Positions 35,901-47,059 of a stretch of DNA of 64,000 nucleotides are shown piece by piece. Within the stretch, counting starts at the first letter, position 1. Each line of letters begins with the position of its first letter. The stretch comes from Doryteuthis pealeii (lineage: Eukaryota; Mollusca; Cephalopoda; Myopsida; Loliginidae), in NCBI GenBank assembly GCA_023376005.1, contig CM042157.1:16924872-16988871 (forward strand), in the 5' to 3' direction. Under the pieces are notes generated by a model. The model was not told the DNA's origin, did no database searches, and worked only from the letters and a program-made list of their open reading frames with translations. Made by a program: the position numbers and the translations under genes.

Positions 35901-38900
35901 CAATTTTAAGAATTGGTGGAGATTTGAGCACTTTAATCAATTATTAGGGTTGAAAAATTTTGGAATTTCGGTGAAATATTAGATATGGATATAATCGGCT
36001 TATTTGACAGATTTTGATGCATGAAATGCATTGATTGTAAAAGAATCGCTTAATTCGAAGGATTGGCTGTAATTTGAACCCTTAAATAACCCCTTATCAT
36101 GCCTGAAAATCACAAATTTCATGACAATGCTCGGTGTCGGTTTTATTGAATTTCCGTAAGGTACCCCCCTTATAGGTCCAGAAGAAATCACCTATTTTTG
36201 AAAGTATTCAAAGTTGTGATATCTTTGATTTTTCTGGTAGATTTCGATGCGTAGAATTCATTGATGCCAAACAAAGTGATCAATTTTAAGAATTGGTGGA
36301 GATTTGAGCACTTTAATCAATTATTATAGGGTTGAAAAATTTTGGAATTTCGGTGAAATATTAGATATGGATATAATCGGCTTATTTGACAGATTTTGAT
36401 GCATGAAATGCATTGATTGTAAAAGAATCGCTTAATTCGAAGGATTGGCTGTAATTTGAACCCTTAAATAACCCCTTATCATGCCTGAAAATCACAAATT
36501 TCATGACAATGCTCGGTGTCGGTTTTATTGAATTTCCGTAAGGTACCCCCCTTATAGGTCCAGAAGAAATCACCTATTTTTGAAAGTATTCAAAGTTGTG
36601 ATATCTTTGGTTTTTCTGGTAGATTTCGATGCGTAGAATTCATTGATGCCAAACAAAGTGATCAATTTTAAGAATTGGTGGAGATTTGAGCACTTTAATC
36701 AATATTATAGGGTTGAAAAATTTTGGAATTTCGGTGAAATATTAGATATGGATATAATCGGCTTATTTGACAGATTTTGATGCATGAAATGCATTGATTG
36801 TAAAAGAATCGCTTAATTCGAAGGATTGGCTGTAATTTGAACCCTTAAATAACCCCTTATCATGCCTGAAAATCACAAATTTCATGACAATGCTCGGTGT
36901 CGGTTTTATTGAATTTCCGTAAGGTACCCCCCTTATAGGTCCAGAAGAAATCACCTATTTTTGAAAGTATTCAAAGTTGTGATATCTTTGATTTTTCTGG
37001 TAGATTTCGATGCGTAGAATTCATTGATGCCAAACAAAGTGATCAATTTTAAGAATTGGTGGAGATTTGAGCACTTTAATCAATTATTATAGGGTTGAAA
37101 AATTTTGGAATTTCGGTGAAATATTAGATATGGATATAATCGGCTTATTTGACAGATTTTGATGCATGAAATGCATTGATTGTAAAAGAATCGCTTAATT
37201 CGAAGGATTGGCTGTAATTTGAACCCTTAAATAACCCCTTATCATGCCTGAAAATCACAAATTTCATGACAATGCTCGGTGTCGGTTTTATTGAATTTCC
37301 GTAAGGTACCCCCTTATAGGTCCAGAAGAAATCACCTATTTTTGAAAGTATTCAAAGTTGTGATATCTTTGGTTTTTCTGGTAGATTTCGATGCGTAGAA
37401 TTCATTGATGCCAAACAAAGTGATCAATTTTAAGAATTGGTGGAGATTTGAGCACTTTAATCAATATTATAGGGTTGAAAAATTTTGGAATTTCGGTGAA
37501 ATATTAGATATGGATATAATCGGCTTATTTGACAGATTTTGATGCATGAAATGCATTGATTGTAAAAGAATCGCTTAATTCGAAGGATTGGCTGTAATTT
37601 GAACCCTTAAATAACCCCTTATCATGCCTGAAAATCACAAATTTCATGACAATGCTCGGTGTCGGTTTTATTGAATTTCCGTAAGGTACCCCCCTTATAG
37701 GTCCAGAAGAAATCACCTATTTTGAAAGTATTCAAAGTTGTGATATCTTTGATTTTTCTGGTAGATTTCGATGCGTAGAATTCATTGATGCCAAACAAAG
37801 TGATCAATTTTAAGAATTGGTGGAGATTTGAGCACTTTAATCAATTATTATAGGGTTGAAAAATTTTGGAATTTCGGTGAAATATTAGATATGGATATAA
37901 TCGGCTTATTTGACAGATTTTGATGCATGAAATGCATTGATTGTAAAAGAATCGCTTAATTCGAAGGATTGGCTGTAATTTGAACCCTTAAATAACCCTT
38001 ATCATGCCTGAAAATCACAAATTTCATGACAATGCTCGGTGTCGGTTTTATTGAATTTCCGTAAGGTACCCCCCTTATAGGTCCAGAAGAAATCACCTAT
38101 TTTTGAAAGTATTCAAAGTTGTGATATCTTTGATTTTTCTGGTAGATTTCGATGCGTAGAATTCATTGATGCCAAACAAAGTGATCAATTTTAAGAATTG
38201 GTGGAGATTTGAGCACTTTAATCAACTATTATAGGGTTGAAAAATTTTGGAATTTCGGTGAAATATTAGATATGGATATAATCGGCTTATTTGACAGATT
38301 TTGATGCATGAAATGCATTGATTGTAAAAGAATCGCTTAATTCGAAGGATTGGCTGTAATTTGAACCCTTAAATAACCCCTTATCATGCCTGAAAATCAC
38401 AAATTTCATGACAATGCTCGGTGTCGGTTTTATTGAATTTCCGTAAGGTACCCCCCTTATAGGTCCAGAAGAAATCACCTATTTTTGAAAGTATTCAAAG
38501 TTGTGATATCTTTGGTTTTTCTGGTAGATTTCGATGCGTAGAATTCATTGATGCCAAACAAAGTGATCAATTTTAAGAATTGGTGGAGATTTGAGCACTT
38601 TAATCAACTATTATAGGGTTGAAAAATTTTGGAATTTCGGTGAAATATTAGATATGGATATAATCGGCTTATTTGACAGATTTTGATGCATGAAATGCAT
38701 TGATTGTAAAAGAATCTCTTAATTCGAAGGATTTGCTGTAATTTGAACCCTTAAATAACCCCTTATAATGCCTTAAAATCACAAATTTCATGACAATGCT
38801 CGGTGTCGGTTTTATTGAATTTCCGTATATGTCCAGAAGAAATCACCTATTTTTGAAAGTATTCAAAGTTGTGATATCTTTGGTTTTTCTGGTAGATTTC

Positions 38901-38990
38901 CATGCGTAGAATTCATTGATTCCAAACAAAGTGATCAATTTTAAGAACTGGTGGAGATTTGAGCACTTAATCACCTATTATACTATTAAA
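20904..38990 (+). repeat. Satellite array, ~47 monomers of ~381 bp
   Basis: Head-to-tail monomers of 376-383 bp, nearly identical over 18 kb, each with ggtacc in cgtaaggtacc. The few variable spots recur in different monomers: the length of the c-run after ggta, tttggtttt versus tttgatttt, and aatcaactatt, aatcaatatt, aatcaattatt or aatcaattatag. A 63-codon minus-strand frame repeats in most monomers; it has no coding features and persists only because the DNA is homogenised. The monomer is itself a diverged dimer of ~190 bp: gatttcgatgcgtagaattc and gattttgatgcatgaaatgc start its two related halves. The family is shared with the giant palindrome. A centromeric or heterochromatic role is possible but unshown. 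Confidence 0.95.
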
Positions 38991-39745
38991 AATCTATAAT
39001 GTCGATCAAATTTTATGTGTTTATTTAATTGGTTTTTCTGGTAGATTTCGATGCGTAGAATTCATTGAGGCCTATGAAAGCTGTCAATTCTAAGAATTGG
39101 CAGAGAAATGAGAACTTTAATCACCTTTTATAGTGTTAAAAATCTACAATGTCCATCAAATTTTAGCTGTGGATTTTATTGGATTTTTTGGTAGATTTCG
39201 ATGCATACAATTCATTGAATTTAAAGGAAAGATAACTTCGAAGGATTGGCAGTGATATAAACACTTAAAAAACCTTTTAGAGGGCCTCAAAATTACAAAT
39301 CTCATGAAAATTGTCGGTGTCTATTTTATTTAATTTCAGTAAGGATCCCCCCTTATAGGGCCAGAATAAATCACCTATCAAAGGATTCGCAGTGATATAA
39401 ACCCTTAAAAAACCCTTTATAGGGTTTTATTAAATTTCCGTAAGGACCCCTCTTATAGGTCCAGAATAAATCACCTATTTTTGAAAGTATTTAAAGTTTA
39501 GATATGTTTGGTTTTTCTGATTGATATTGATGCGTAGAAATCATTGAGGCCTAAGAAAGCTGTGAATTCTAAGAATTGGCAGAGAAATGAGAACTTTAAT
39601 CACCTTTTATACTGTTAAAAATCTACAATGTCGATCAAATTTTAGGTGTGGATTTTATTGGCTTTTTTGGTAGATTTCGATGCATACAATTCATTGAATT
39701 TAAAGGAAAGATAACTTCGAAGGATTGGCAATTATATAAACACTT
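38691..39745 (+). repeat. Diverged right edge of the satellite array
   Basis: From about 38700 monomers diverge progressively; from 38980 to 39745 they resemble the outer diverged monomers of the palindrome (tctacaatgtcgatcaaatt, aaggaaagataacttcgaag). Partial and rearranged units occur, for example 39377-39480. This homogeneous core with decayed margin is the expected product of unequal exchange. The 28S insert and the Helitron of the palindrome are absent here. Confidence 0.85.
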
Positions 39746-39831
39746 AAAAAATGTGGATTGTGTGCATTTTTGTACAGTACAATTGCATTTGTAGAAACAA
39801 CATACTCATAAAAATTCACTTATTTTCCGAC

Positions 39832-39858
39832 TATATATATATATATATATATTATATG

Positions 39859-39912
<54 letters not shown>

Positions 39913-39970
39913 GTGAGGGGGAGAGAGAAAGAGAGAAAGAATGAGAAAGAGAGAGAGAGAGAGATAGGGG
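39832..39970. repeat. (TA)n and (GA)n microsatellites
   Basis: A short TA tract followed by about 24 GA units and a purine-rich continuation. The open frame across it is a repeat artefact. Confidence 0.92.
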
Positions 39971-40292
39971 AAGAGGGAACTATTCATCTTATCTTAACTC
40001 AATTACGTACAAACTTACATTTGTTTGTTTTGCGGCTATATCCTTTCATATGCGAGTTAAAACACTACATAAAAGTCATATTTCTTGTGAATATCAAGTT
40101 AAAACCCAACTGATTCCCCATTATCCACCCCAGCCCTACTTATTGGAAATGAGCCTCAGGGCAAGTCTATCCTGGTGCGTCAACCTGAAGGCATCGCTTT
40201 CTTCACGAACCTCGCAAATCAATAACTCTCTTCAATAGAAATAACACTTCCTGTTTATGATAAATTCCTCTGATCAGTTGAGGAGTTTTCAC
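39971..40292. other. No recognisable feature
   Basis: A 62-codon frame at 40050-40238 has no recognisable domain. Nothing else is evident. Confidence 0.35.
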
Positions 40293-40293
40293 A

Positions 40294-40371
<78 letters not shown>
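40293..40371. repeat. (TA)n-(TG)n microsatellite
   Basis: About 14 TA units followed by about 25 TG units. Confidence 0.95.
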
Positions 40372-40419
40372 TAGTCCTTTGTTAGTATTGGAGAATTGAG
40401 AATAAAGTGCTCGATTACT

Positions 40420-40698
40420 TTTGTAAGAGCTGTATTTATTTATTATAGTGTATAATACATTTAAGGTGCAATTGTTACCACTAGTTTCCAGGCAGCATGC
40501 TTGCTACCCTTCATCACGACAAAGCGCCTGTTAAGTAATACCCTTTCTTTTATACCTTTCTTTTATATAAAAGAAAGGAAAGTCCACGTATTTCTTAACA
40601 GGCGCTTTGAAGTGTTTAAGGGTAGCAAGCATGCTGCCTGGAAACCAGTGGTAACACTTGCACCTTAAATGTATTGTACACTATAATAAATAAAATAA
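40420..40698. repeat. Palindrome with arms of ~130 bp
   Basis: attatagtgtataatacatt near 40442 returns inverted as aatgtattgtacactataat near 40667. The axis lies near 40565 in tttatataaaagaaagg. Both arms contain ggcagcatgcttgctaccct (or its inverse), about 40491-40510 and 40621-40640. Read on the minus strand, the left arm has tgatga (about 40519-40514), a long stem ggtagc/gctgcc, GAAAC and a ggta triplet; this resembles a hammerhead with one extra base in the core. Confidence 0.75.
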
Positions 40699-40779
40699 TA
40701 TATATAACATATAACAGAAAAATTGCAGAAACACACACAACCTATCAAATATCGGACATATTCTGCCAAATTAATAACT

Positions 40780-40824
40780 CAATGCCTGAAGAAGACAACA
40801 GATCAGAAACACGTGTCGCGTATG
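40780..40824 (+). ncRNA. Hammerhead ribozyme relic
   Basis: CTGAAGA (40786-40792), GAAA (40806-40809), self-complementary stem III acacgtgt, cleavage triplet GTC ending at 40817, and a four-pair stem I (atgc 40782-40785 with gcgt 40818-40821). Stem II is damaged: compared with the copies at 62.6-62.9 kb, part of its 5' strand has been lost. Confidence 0.5.
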
Positions 40825-40932
40825 TAAGATAAAAAAAATAAAAAAATGTTCTGAGAACATAATACATTTTGCGGACCTTCTTTTTTTTTATAAAATATTA
40901 AATTTTCTCCCGTTGGAACCAGAACAACATTT

Positions 40933-40935
<3 letters not shown>

Positions 40936-41001
<66 letters not shown>
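40936..41001. repeat. (TA)n microsatellite
   Basis: About 33 TA units. Confidence 0.95.
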
Positions 41002-41004
<3 letters not shown>

Positions 41005-41309
41005 TTTAGGTAATCCAATTTGAGGATGAAAGCTGTTTGTGTTTTGGAATCCTACTAGGTGTATTTAAAACTGTTCGGCGTTTGTTTTAGTATACTTGTA
41101 AATAAATGTAGATTTGCCAGGGCAATCACAAGAGTACGGTTTCCAAAGCGATGGAGAAACAGGGAAACTGTTCATGAAGATTTTGGTAACACTGCTGTGC
41201 TATTTTTTTTTTGGGGGGGGGCGCTCTATCTGCCTCTGTGTCACACCTCGCTGCCACACTCAGTCTTGGCAGTAGTTTCTAATAGAACACTTGATTGATG
41301 CTACTACCA
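41002..41309. other. No recognisable feature
   Basis: A 79-codon frame at 41059-41298 lacks any recognised domain. A T/G homopolymer stretch lies near 41203-41222. Confidence 0.35.
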
Positions 41310-42235
41310 AGGGTATTTGCCTGCTCATCCCACTTATAAGGGCTGGACACAAGGTCTCGTTTTTACGTGAGCACATAAAAATTGCGTCGATCTGGGAGGA
41401 TGGCCCCCTGGGAACGACGCTAATAATTGTACTTTACCGGTCCAGAGGCCGAAGCACACTGGACCCCCAGCCGAGGCCGGGTATAGAAGGTAAGTCTCAA
41501 AGCATAGAATCTGGAACAGATACTACACTTTGATCCTCCAACTCCTATGCCAGGTAAGAAGGTAAGTCTCAAAGCATAGAATCTGGAACAGACACTACAC
41601 TTTGAATCAAATATCAGGTAGGTAAGGGTATTTGCCTGCTCATCCCACTTATGAGGGCTGGACACAAGGTCTCGTTTTTACGTGGGCACATAAAAATTAC
41701 AAGGATCTGGGGGGCATGGCCCCCTTGGATCGATGCTATTAATTGTACTCTACCGGTCCAGAGGCCGAAGCACACTGGACCCCCAGCCGAGGCCGGGTAC
41801 AGAAGGTAAGGGTATTTGCCTGCTCATCCCACTTATGAGGGCTGGACACAAGGTCTCGTTTTTACGTGGGCACATAAAAATTGCAAGGATCTGGGGGGCA
41901 TAGCCCCCTTGGATCGATGCTATTAATTGTACTTTACTGGTCCAGAGGCCGAAGCACACTGGACCCCCAGCCGAGGCCAGGTACAGAAGGTAAGGGTATT
42001 TGCCTGCTCATCCCACTTATGAGGGCTGGACACAAGGTCTCGTTTTTACGTGGGCACATAAAAATTGCGTCGATCAAGGGGGATGGTCCCCCTGGAACGA
42101 TGCCATTAATTGTACTTTACCGGTCCAGAGGCCGAAGCACACTGGACCCCCAGCCGAGGCCGGGTACAGAAGGTAAGTCTCAAAGCATAGAATCTGGAAC
42201 AGACACTACACTTTGATCCAAATATCAGGTAGGTA
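41310..42235 (+). repeat. GC-rich tandem repeat, ~182-bp unit, four copies
   Basis: The unit beginning gggtatttgcctgctcatcc recurs near 41312, 41627, 41809 and 41991; the last three starts are exactly 182 bases apart. Each unit can form two strong hairpins: gggggc/gcccccc-type near its middle and ggtccag/ctggacc near its end. The first and last units carry an extra tail (gtctcaaagcatagaatctg), duplicated at 41491-41620 and 42177-42235. Since 182 is not a multiple of three, frames do not continue in phase, so it is not a repeated protein domain. Function is unknown. Confidence 0.85.
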
Positions 42236-42540
42236 AGTAATACCAAGTATGAAGTTAGCAACATTATTCGGTTTTTGTTGCAAAAGGCATAAAACCGATT
42301 GAAATCCATGGCCAATTAACCCGTGTGTATGGCGAGTTGTGTATATCAAAACTGTCTGAAAGTACTGTAGGGAGTTTGCAACGATGACGAGGTTCAACGC
42401 TTCAACAACATGGCGACGAACTGTTACGACATGGACATACAAAAACTGCCATAGTGCCTTCAAAATGCATCTATGAAAATGTTGATTATGTAGAAAAATA
42501 AATACATTTTCACATTTTAAACGGATGTAAACATAATCTA

Positions 42541-42812
42541 TCTATACATATATAAAGGGCGGTTGGTGTGTAGGTATGTATGCCCCGATGACACTACGAA
42601 AATGAAGCAATTAACGACAAAGTAAATATATACACATTGAATATCACTGGATTTTGCTCTTTGAGCAAAAATTATGAAGATTTGATTTATATTGGAAGAT
42701 ATCTAAACATTACGATATACATAGAAATGGCATTGAAATTCTACTTAGAAATGTCCAGGATTTGTAAATCTCAAAAGGAAACACATCAAAATACTAGGGT
42801 AGCCGCTTCTAG
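42541..42812 (+). mobile_element. Non-autonomous Helitron, family B
   Basis: Starts TCTATACATATATAAAGG after A42540 and ends ctagggtagccgctt-CTAG before T42813. The same family at 56055-56432 keeps a better ccgggt hairpin before the CTAG. This copy is internally shortened. Confidence 0.7.
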
Positions 42813-42927
42813 TTGCCAATAAAGAATAAACGGTTCTGTGATTTCTTGGTGTTTTGGAGATCATGCCTTTGGGATTACCCTCGTATTTATTAATGAAATA
42901 TATTTTTGTTTTTCTTTGACTTTACAA

Positions 42928-43415
42928 CAGTGGTTCCAAACCATTTTAGTACCATGCCTCACTTTCTTATCACAAATTTCTTCATGTCCTCCACCCGTTA
43001 ATTGTTTAGTATGATATAACAATATCAGTTTTGAAGAAGTATAACATAAAAAAATTGTATCTTTCGAATAAAACTAAAGGGTTTAACTTCAAATTTAATC
43101 AAATAAAATCCATTTTATAATGTGTATGATTGCCGGGGAGAGCAACAGATGAAGCTGCAAAGTTTAACAAGTCAGAAGCCACGCATATAGCTGGTGCCAG
43201 ATGCACGATAACATTAAGGGGTGAACACTTGACTAGATTGCACAAGCTGTTGTGTTCAGCTAGGTTGTAATTACAATTTTACCCTATAAATTTATAATCT
43301 TTACCTATATAAAGTAAAATAAAAAAAATGTTGATATTACAATATTTTTCATATTGCCCCCATTATTATTGAATTATCCCCCTGTGGGACGTAGGCCAAA
43401 CGTTGGGAATCACTG
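42928..43415. mobile_element. Non-autonomous hAT-type DNA transposon, 488 bp
   Basis: Terminal inverted repeats cagtggttccaaacc (start) and gttgggaatcactg (end) have the CAGTG...-type ends common in hAT elements. It is flanked by a perfect 8-bp target duplication ctttacaa (42920-42927 and 43416-43423), the length characteristic of the hAT superfamily. The interior has no transposase frame. Confidence 0.88.
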
Positions 43416-43497
43416 CTTTACAACAATGTTCTGGAATATTTTGAAATACATTATAGTCAATTATGACAGGGCAACAGAAATTATGATCATATCTCTT

Positions 43498-43762
43498 TCT
43501 GATTGAATAATTTTCATTTTTCGGACTTATGTCCTCATCTTTATTCTGGTAGTTATTAACACGTTTCGAACTCTATAAACTCCGGCCTTCCTTTGGTGTT
43601 TCTAGTGTATCTGTCTATAATGATAATACAACCTGGGAAATAATTTTTAATAGTTTAACAGTTTATCACAAAGGCGTCGAAGAAACGAAGTGTTAATAAC
43701 TACTAAAAATAAGGATGAGGACAATAGTCCGAAAAATCAAAATTATTCACACCAAGCCTCAT
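43498..43762. repeat. Palindrome with hammerhead-like cores in both arms
   Basis: The left arm (43500-43575) returns inverted at 43682-43755. Each arm reads, in its own orientation, gatga-ggac-(loop)-gtcc-gaaa (minus near 43550-43531, plus near 43712-43732), the second half of a hammerhead core with an intact stem II. The required CU of CUGAUGA is replaced by AA or AG. A related copy lies at about 55370-55450 on the minus strand. Confidence 0.6.
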
Positions 43763-43954
43763 CTATAAAAATACAGACACATAATTTTCTTGTTTCTGAT
43801 TGGTCAGTAATGTTCGCGTGTGGAAATGCTGTTGATATTCTTAGACGAAAATCGAATGCTTTGATGATATAGAAAGAAAATATGAAATTAAAATCGACTA
43901 ATGAAACCCGTCAGTAGATATCTGTAGATTATGTTGAGAACAAAAGGAAAATAT

Positions 43955-43958
<4 letters not shown>

Positions 43959-44034
<76 letters not shown>
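43959..44034. repeat. (AG)n microsatellite
   Basis: About 38 AG units. Confidence 0.97.
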
Positions 44035-44035
<1 letters not shown>

Positions 44036-44172
44036 AAGGCAACCAAGAACCAGCCAACCAACACATAAGAGACAGAAAGATGCAAAGGAGAAACGAGAGA
44101 GAATTCACCCAGAACATTTGGTCTCAAAAAGTTGCACACGAAGGATTCAGATAACTTAATCAAACTAGGTGT

Positions 44173-44173
<1 letters not shown>

Positions 44174-44243
<70 letters not shown>

Positions 44244-44282
44244 CTCTATCTATCTGTCTATCTCTATCTCTGTCTGTCTGTC

Positions 44283-44315
<33 letters not shown>

Positions 44316-44440
44316 GTCTGTCTCTGTCCTCTCTCTCTCTATCTCTCTATCTCTCTATTCTATCTATCTGTCTGTCTGTCTCTCTCTTCTCTCTCTATCT
44401 CTCTCTATCTATCTTCTCTCTTCTATCTATCTTTATCTTT
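44174..44440. repeat. (CT)n and (CTGT/CTAT)n low-complexity tract
   Basis: About 30 CT units decaying into mixed ctgt/ctat repeats. Open frames on both strands are artefacts. Confidence 0.95.
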
Positions 44441-44474
44441 CCTTTTCTATAAAACCCCCCCCTGTCTGGCGTTA

Positions 44475-44885
44475 TAGCACCCTCCCTGGTTAAGACTCCC
44501 CCAATGGGGCCTGTTGGCCATGGGTGGCGACCCTCCCAGGTGGATGAGCAGTTCATGACTTGCAATACTCCACTTTGGCCCTATCTTGGGCTACAGGCGG
44601 AAGAGGCCCCTCCGATCAATCGGCTGGTCATGTCAAGTCCTAGCACCTATATGATTGTCCCAACCCTATTGCCCTTATGGCAAGCCCCAACCCCTTTTTA
44701 TCATACGGGTGCTAGAAGGCGGTGGCTGCGGGTCTACATGTCCTGGGAATTACGTTAAACTCTATCTGATGGTGAGGTTCCAGTTTTGGAGGTTTGGGGA
44801 ATGTGGAGCACCCCTTCATCACCATTGCTCCCTGGTCCACTCTGGCCCGGAGTGGTAGTACCTGTTAGGGTCCCATCTATGGGTT
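44475..44885 (+). repeat. Dispersed repeat of unknown class, copy 1
   Basis: Related by its short frames and by bases such as ccgatcaatcggctg and cctgttagggtcccatctat to 55565-56040 (opposite orientation). Residues like INRL..SSPSTY appear in both copies, but neither encodes an identifiable domain. Confidence 0.6.
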
Positions 44886-45360
44886 AAATAGAAAAATGTA
44901 TTTATAAAAAAATGTATTATCCATTAGGAATTGATTTATTTCAAAACTTTATCGGCATTAAATAACCCACTGAGGTTGATATGCTGTAAACCAAGACAAA
45001 AAAAACAAAAAAAATTTTACCATCAGGATAAACTGATTTTTGCTGAGTTTAGATAAGCACAAAAATTGTTTGTATTAAATAAAAGTCAGTCTATCATTTC
45101 AGACAGATGTATTTCTCTCATTTTACAATTACTTTCCTTCAGTCAAAAATATAGGTTTTCTAATAAATATCAGTCTCTCAAAAGGTTTTCTAATTAATAT
45201 CAGTGTCTCAGAAGTAAAATAAAGAATTGTAGGGTCACAATAGATGATTGTCTCCTTTCGGGAGTGGACCTGTTCATCAGGTGGCCTATGGACTGTTACA
45301 TGTGACAATCTTAAATTCGATCAACGCTATGACTATGTGTAACATTAACCTCGGCTTACA
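44886..45360. other. No recognisable feature
   Basis: AT-rich. A short internal duplication aggttttctaataaatatca / aggttttctaattaatatca lies near 45155-45205. Confidence 0.4.
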
Positions 45361-45995
45361 TCTTATTATAATGGAGATTGTGGGTTTTTCTGTCTGTAAC
45401 CGAAACTATATTACTATACAAGTCACAATTCCCTTAGTTATTTACATCACATTTACCATTATTTTATTTTTATTTATACCTCAATTATTAATAAAATTGT
45501 TTTACATTACTTATACTGTTGACCATATCTACATACTAATAACATGCAATTGTATTTATATATACAACAAAATAGCAGTTTACAGTATGAATGGGAAGGC
45601 TAATTTACATATTGATCTTAAAAATTTGATTTTAATAAATAAATGCTTAGTATTATTGATTTCTAATTTTTTGGTTTTATCTTAATGAATATAAGCAAAA
45701 ATCTCTTCAATAAATCTTAAAAGAAATCCCTTAACAAGAAGAAATAACTAATATTATTCTTTACTTCCTATTTTAACTAAACAGTTAAATTAGGCAAAAT
45801 TACCAATGACGGGAGTAACGGAAAATGATGGAATAGTTAGTTTCAAAGTTGTTCTATTTTTCAATCATACCCGCTCTGTTCCAAATATTTTTATCTGAAT
45901 TCTTATTCAGTTTCATTAGCCTTTCTAATTTAATATGATATTTTATTATATTAAAACTTAAATACTTGCACCCGGAGGGTGCATATATTTGCTAG
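45361..45995 (+). mobile_element. Non-autonomous Helitron, family A, complete
   Basis: Begins TCTTATTATAATGGAG after A45360 and ends with hairpin tgcacccggagggtgca, tatatttgCTAG before T45996. Same ends and A^T context as the palindrome copies. A 145-codon frame crossing its 5' half is not coding. Confidence 0.88.
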
Positions 45996-46204
45996 TGTTT
46001 ACTAATTTAGATTGATAATAACAATGATAATCCAGAAAATGCACCACAATAGATGATAAAAATGGAATTTTCAACTATCACTGAAGAAATTCTTTTGACA
46101 AGAGTAAAATACATGTTTTTCAGAATGTTTCTCCATAAATGTAAATTCTGCATCATTTGCTATTGGTTTATTGCAAACACTAGCTGGGTGTACTCGGTCT
46201 TGAT

Positions 46205-46856
46205 TCTCATTAAAAATTGAGGTTTAGATAATATAAAATCATTGAAAATGCAACGTAAATAACAAAGGGCATTGTGACTTGACTAGTGATATAGTTGTTA
46301 CATATTAATTGGATCCCTATTACTTTTTAAGGTAGTATAGAAATCCTTATGGCGATCAGTACAGCTGATGGCCTTGAGAGTGAGTGACAATGCTTGACCT
46401 CACTCTCACGTTGCGTTCTGGGATGATCGTGAGAATCGGAAGCAATAGAAAGCCCCTTCCGGTTTAAGGTGTAAGCAACTCAGTTAGTTGCAGTTAGTCA
46501 GTTGCAGAGTTAGGAGAGAGGACTTAGAAGCGAAGCTAGCAAGATGTGACTCTCCGCGCGCATTTGTCTGGTCTGGGGTTCTGGAATAAAGTAACATCAA
46601 AAGTAAATCGAAGTCTTGTTGTTATTACTAAAACCTAACAATAGCACAAGGCTTTTGATAAGTAGTGATCCCAACAGAACCAGACACGGAACCCAGATAA
46701 GAAAGACCAGACCAAGATAGACGATAGAAGATATACCAGATCCGGCCAGAAGAGAAGTATATAACATAATATATCTATTTGGTACCGTGACGACGCCGCT
46801 ACGTTACATAGTTTCGGTTACAGAGAAATAAACACACAATCTCCATCATAATAAGA
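46205..46856 (-). mobile_element. Helitron family A fragment split by an LTR-like insertion
   Basis: Minus-strand Helitron sequence is found at 46205-46295 and again at 46809-46856, ending ctccatcataataaga at the 5' terminus. The two pieces join perfectly in the family sequence (gatatagtttcggttac) once the insert is removed. The 3' half of the Helitron is absent. Confidence 0.78.
46296..46808. mobile_element. LTR-like insertion (solo LTR or miniature), 513 bp
   Basis: Begins tgttaca and ends gttaca, flanked by a duplicated tagt (46292-46295 and 46809-46812), as for LTR retroelements with 4-5 bp target duplications. It includes an aataaa signal near 46584. No internal coding region is present. 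Class assignment is tentative. Confidence 0.55.
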
Positions 46857-47059
46857 TTACAAGGAAACCAACGGACTAGGATCACCAAGTGGATTCTGTG
46901 AACAATAACAGGACAACTAAACCCTTACAATTGCGACATGGATTATAACAAATTGAAGAATTTATTCTCCTGGCAGAAATGTGAGTTGTTATTTTACAAA
47001 ATGTCATAAAGTCTCATAAAAGAAAAAGGCCAAGCTAGACAAGAAACCGAAGATATACT

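Noticed and set aside
21518..38478. A 63-codon minus-strand frame repeated in most satellite monomers, as if a multicopy peptide gene
   Set aside because: It is identical because the DNA is homogenised. There is no start context, codon bias or conserved extension, and in the diverged monomers the frame breaks.
20904..39745. CRISPR-like array
   Set aside because: Units are ~381 bp without repeat/spacer alternation, in a eukaryotic setting.
41881..42216. A 111-codon frame across the 182-bp repeats as a repeat protein
   Set aside because: The unit length is not a multiple of three, so repeated units are read in different frames; codon-level conservation cannot be maintained.
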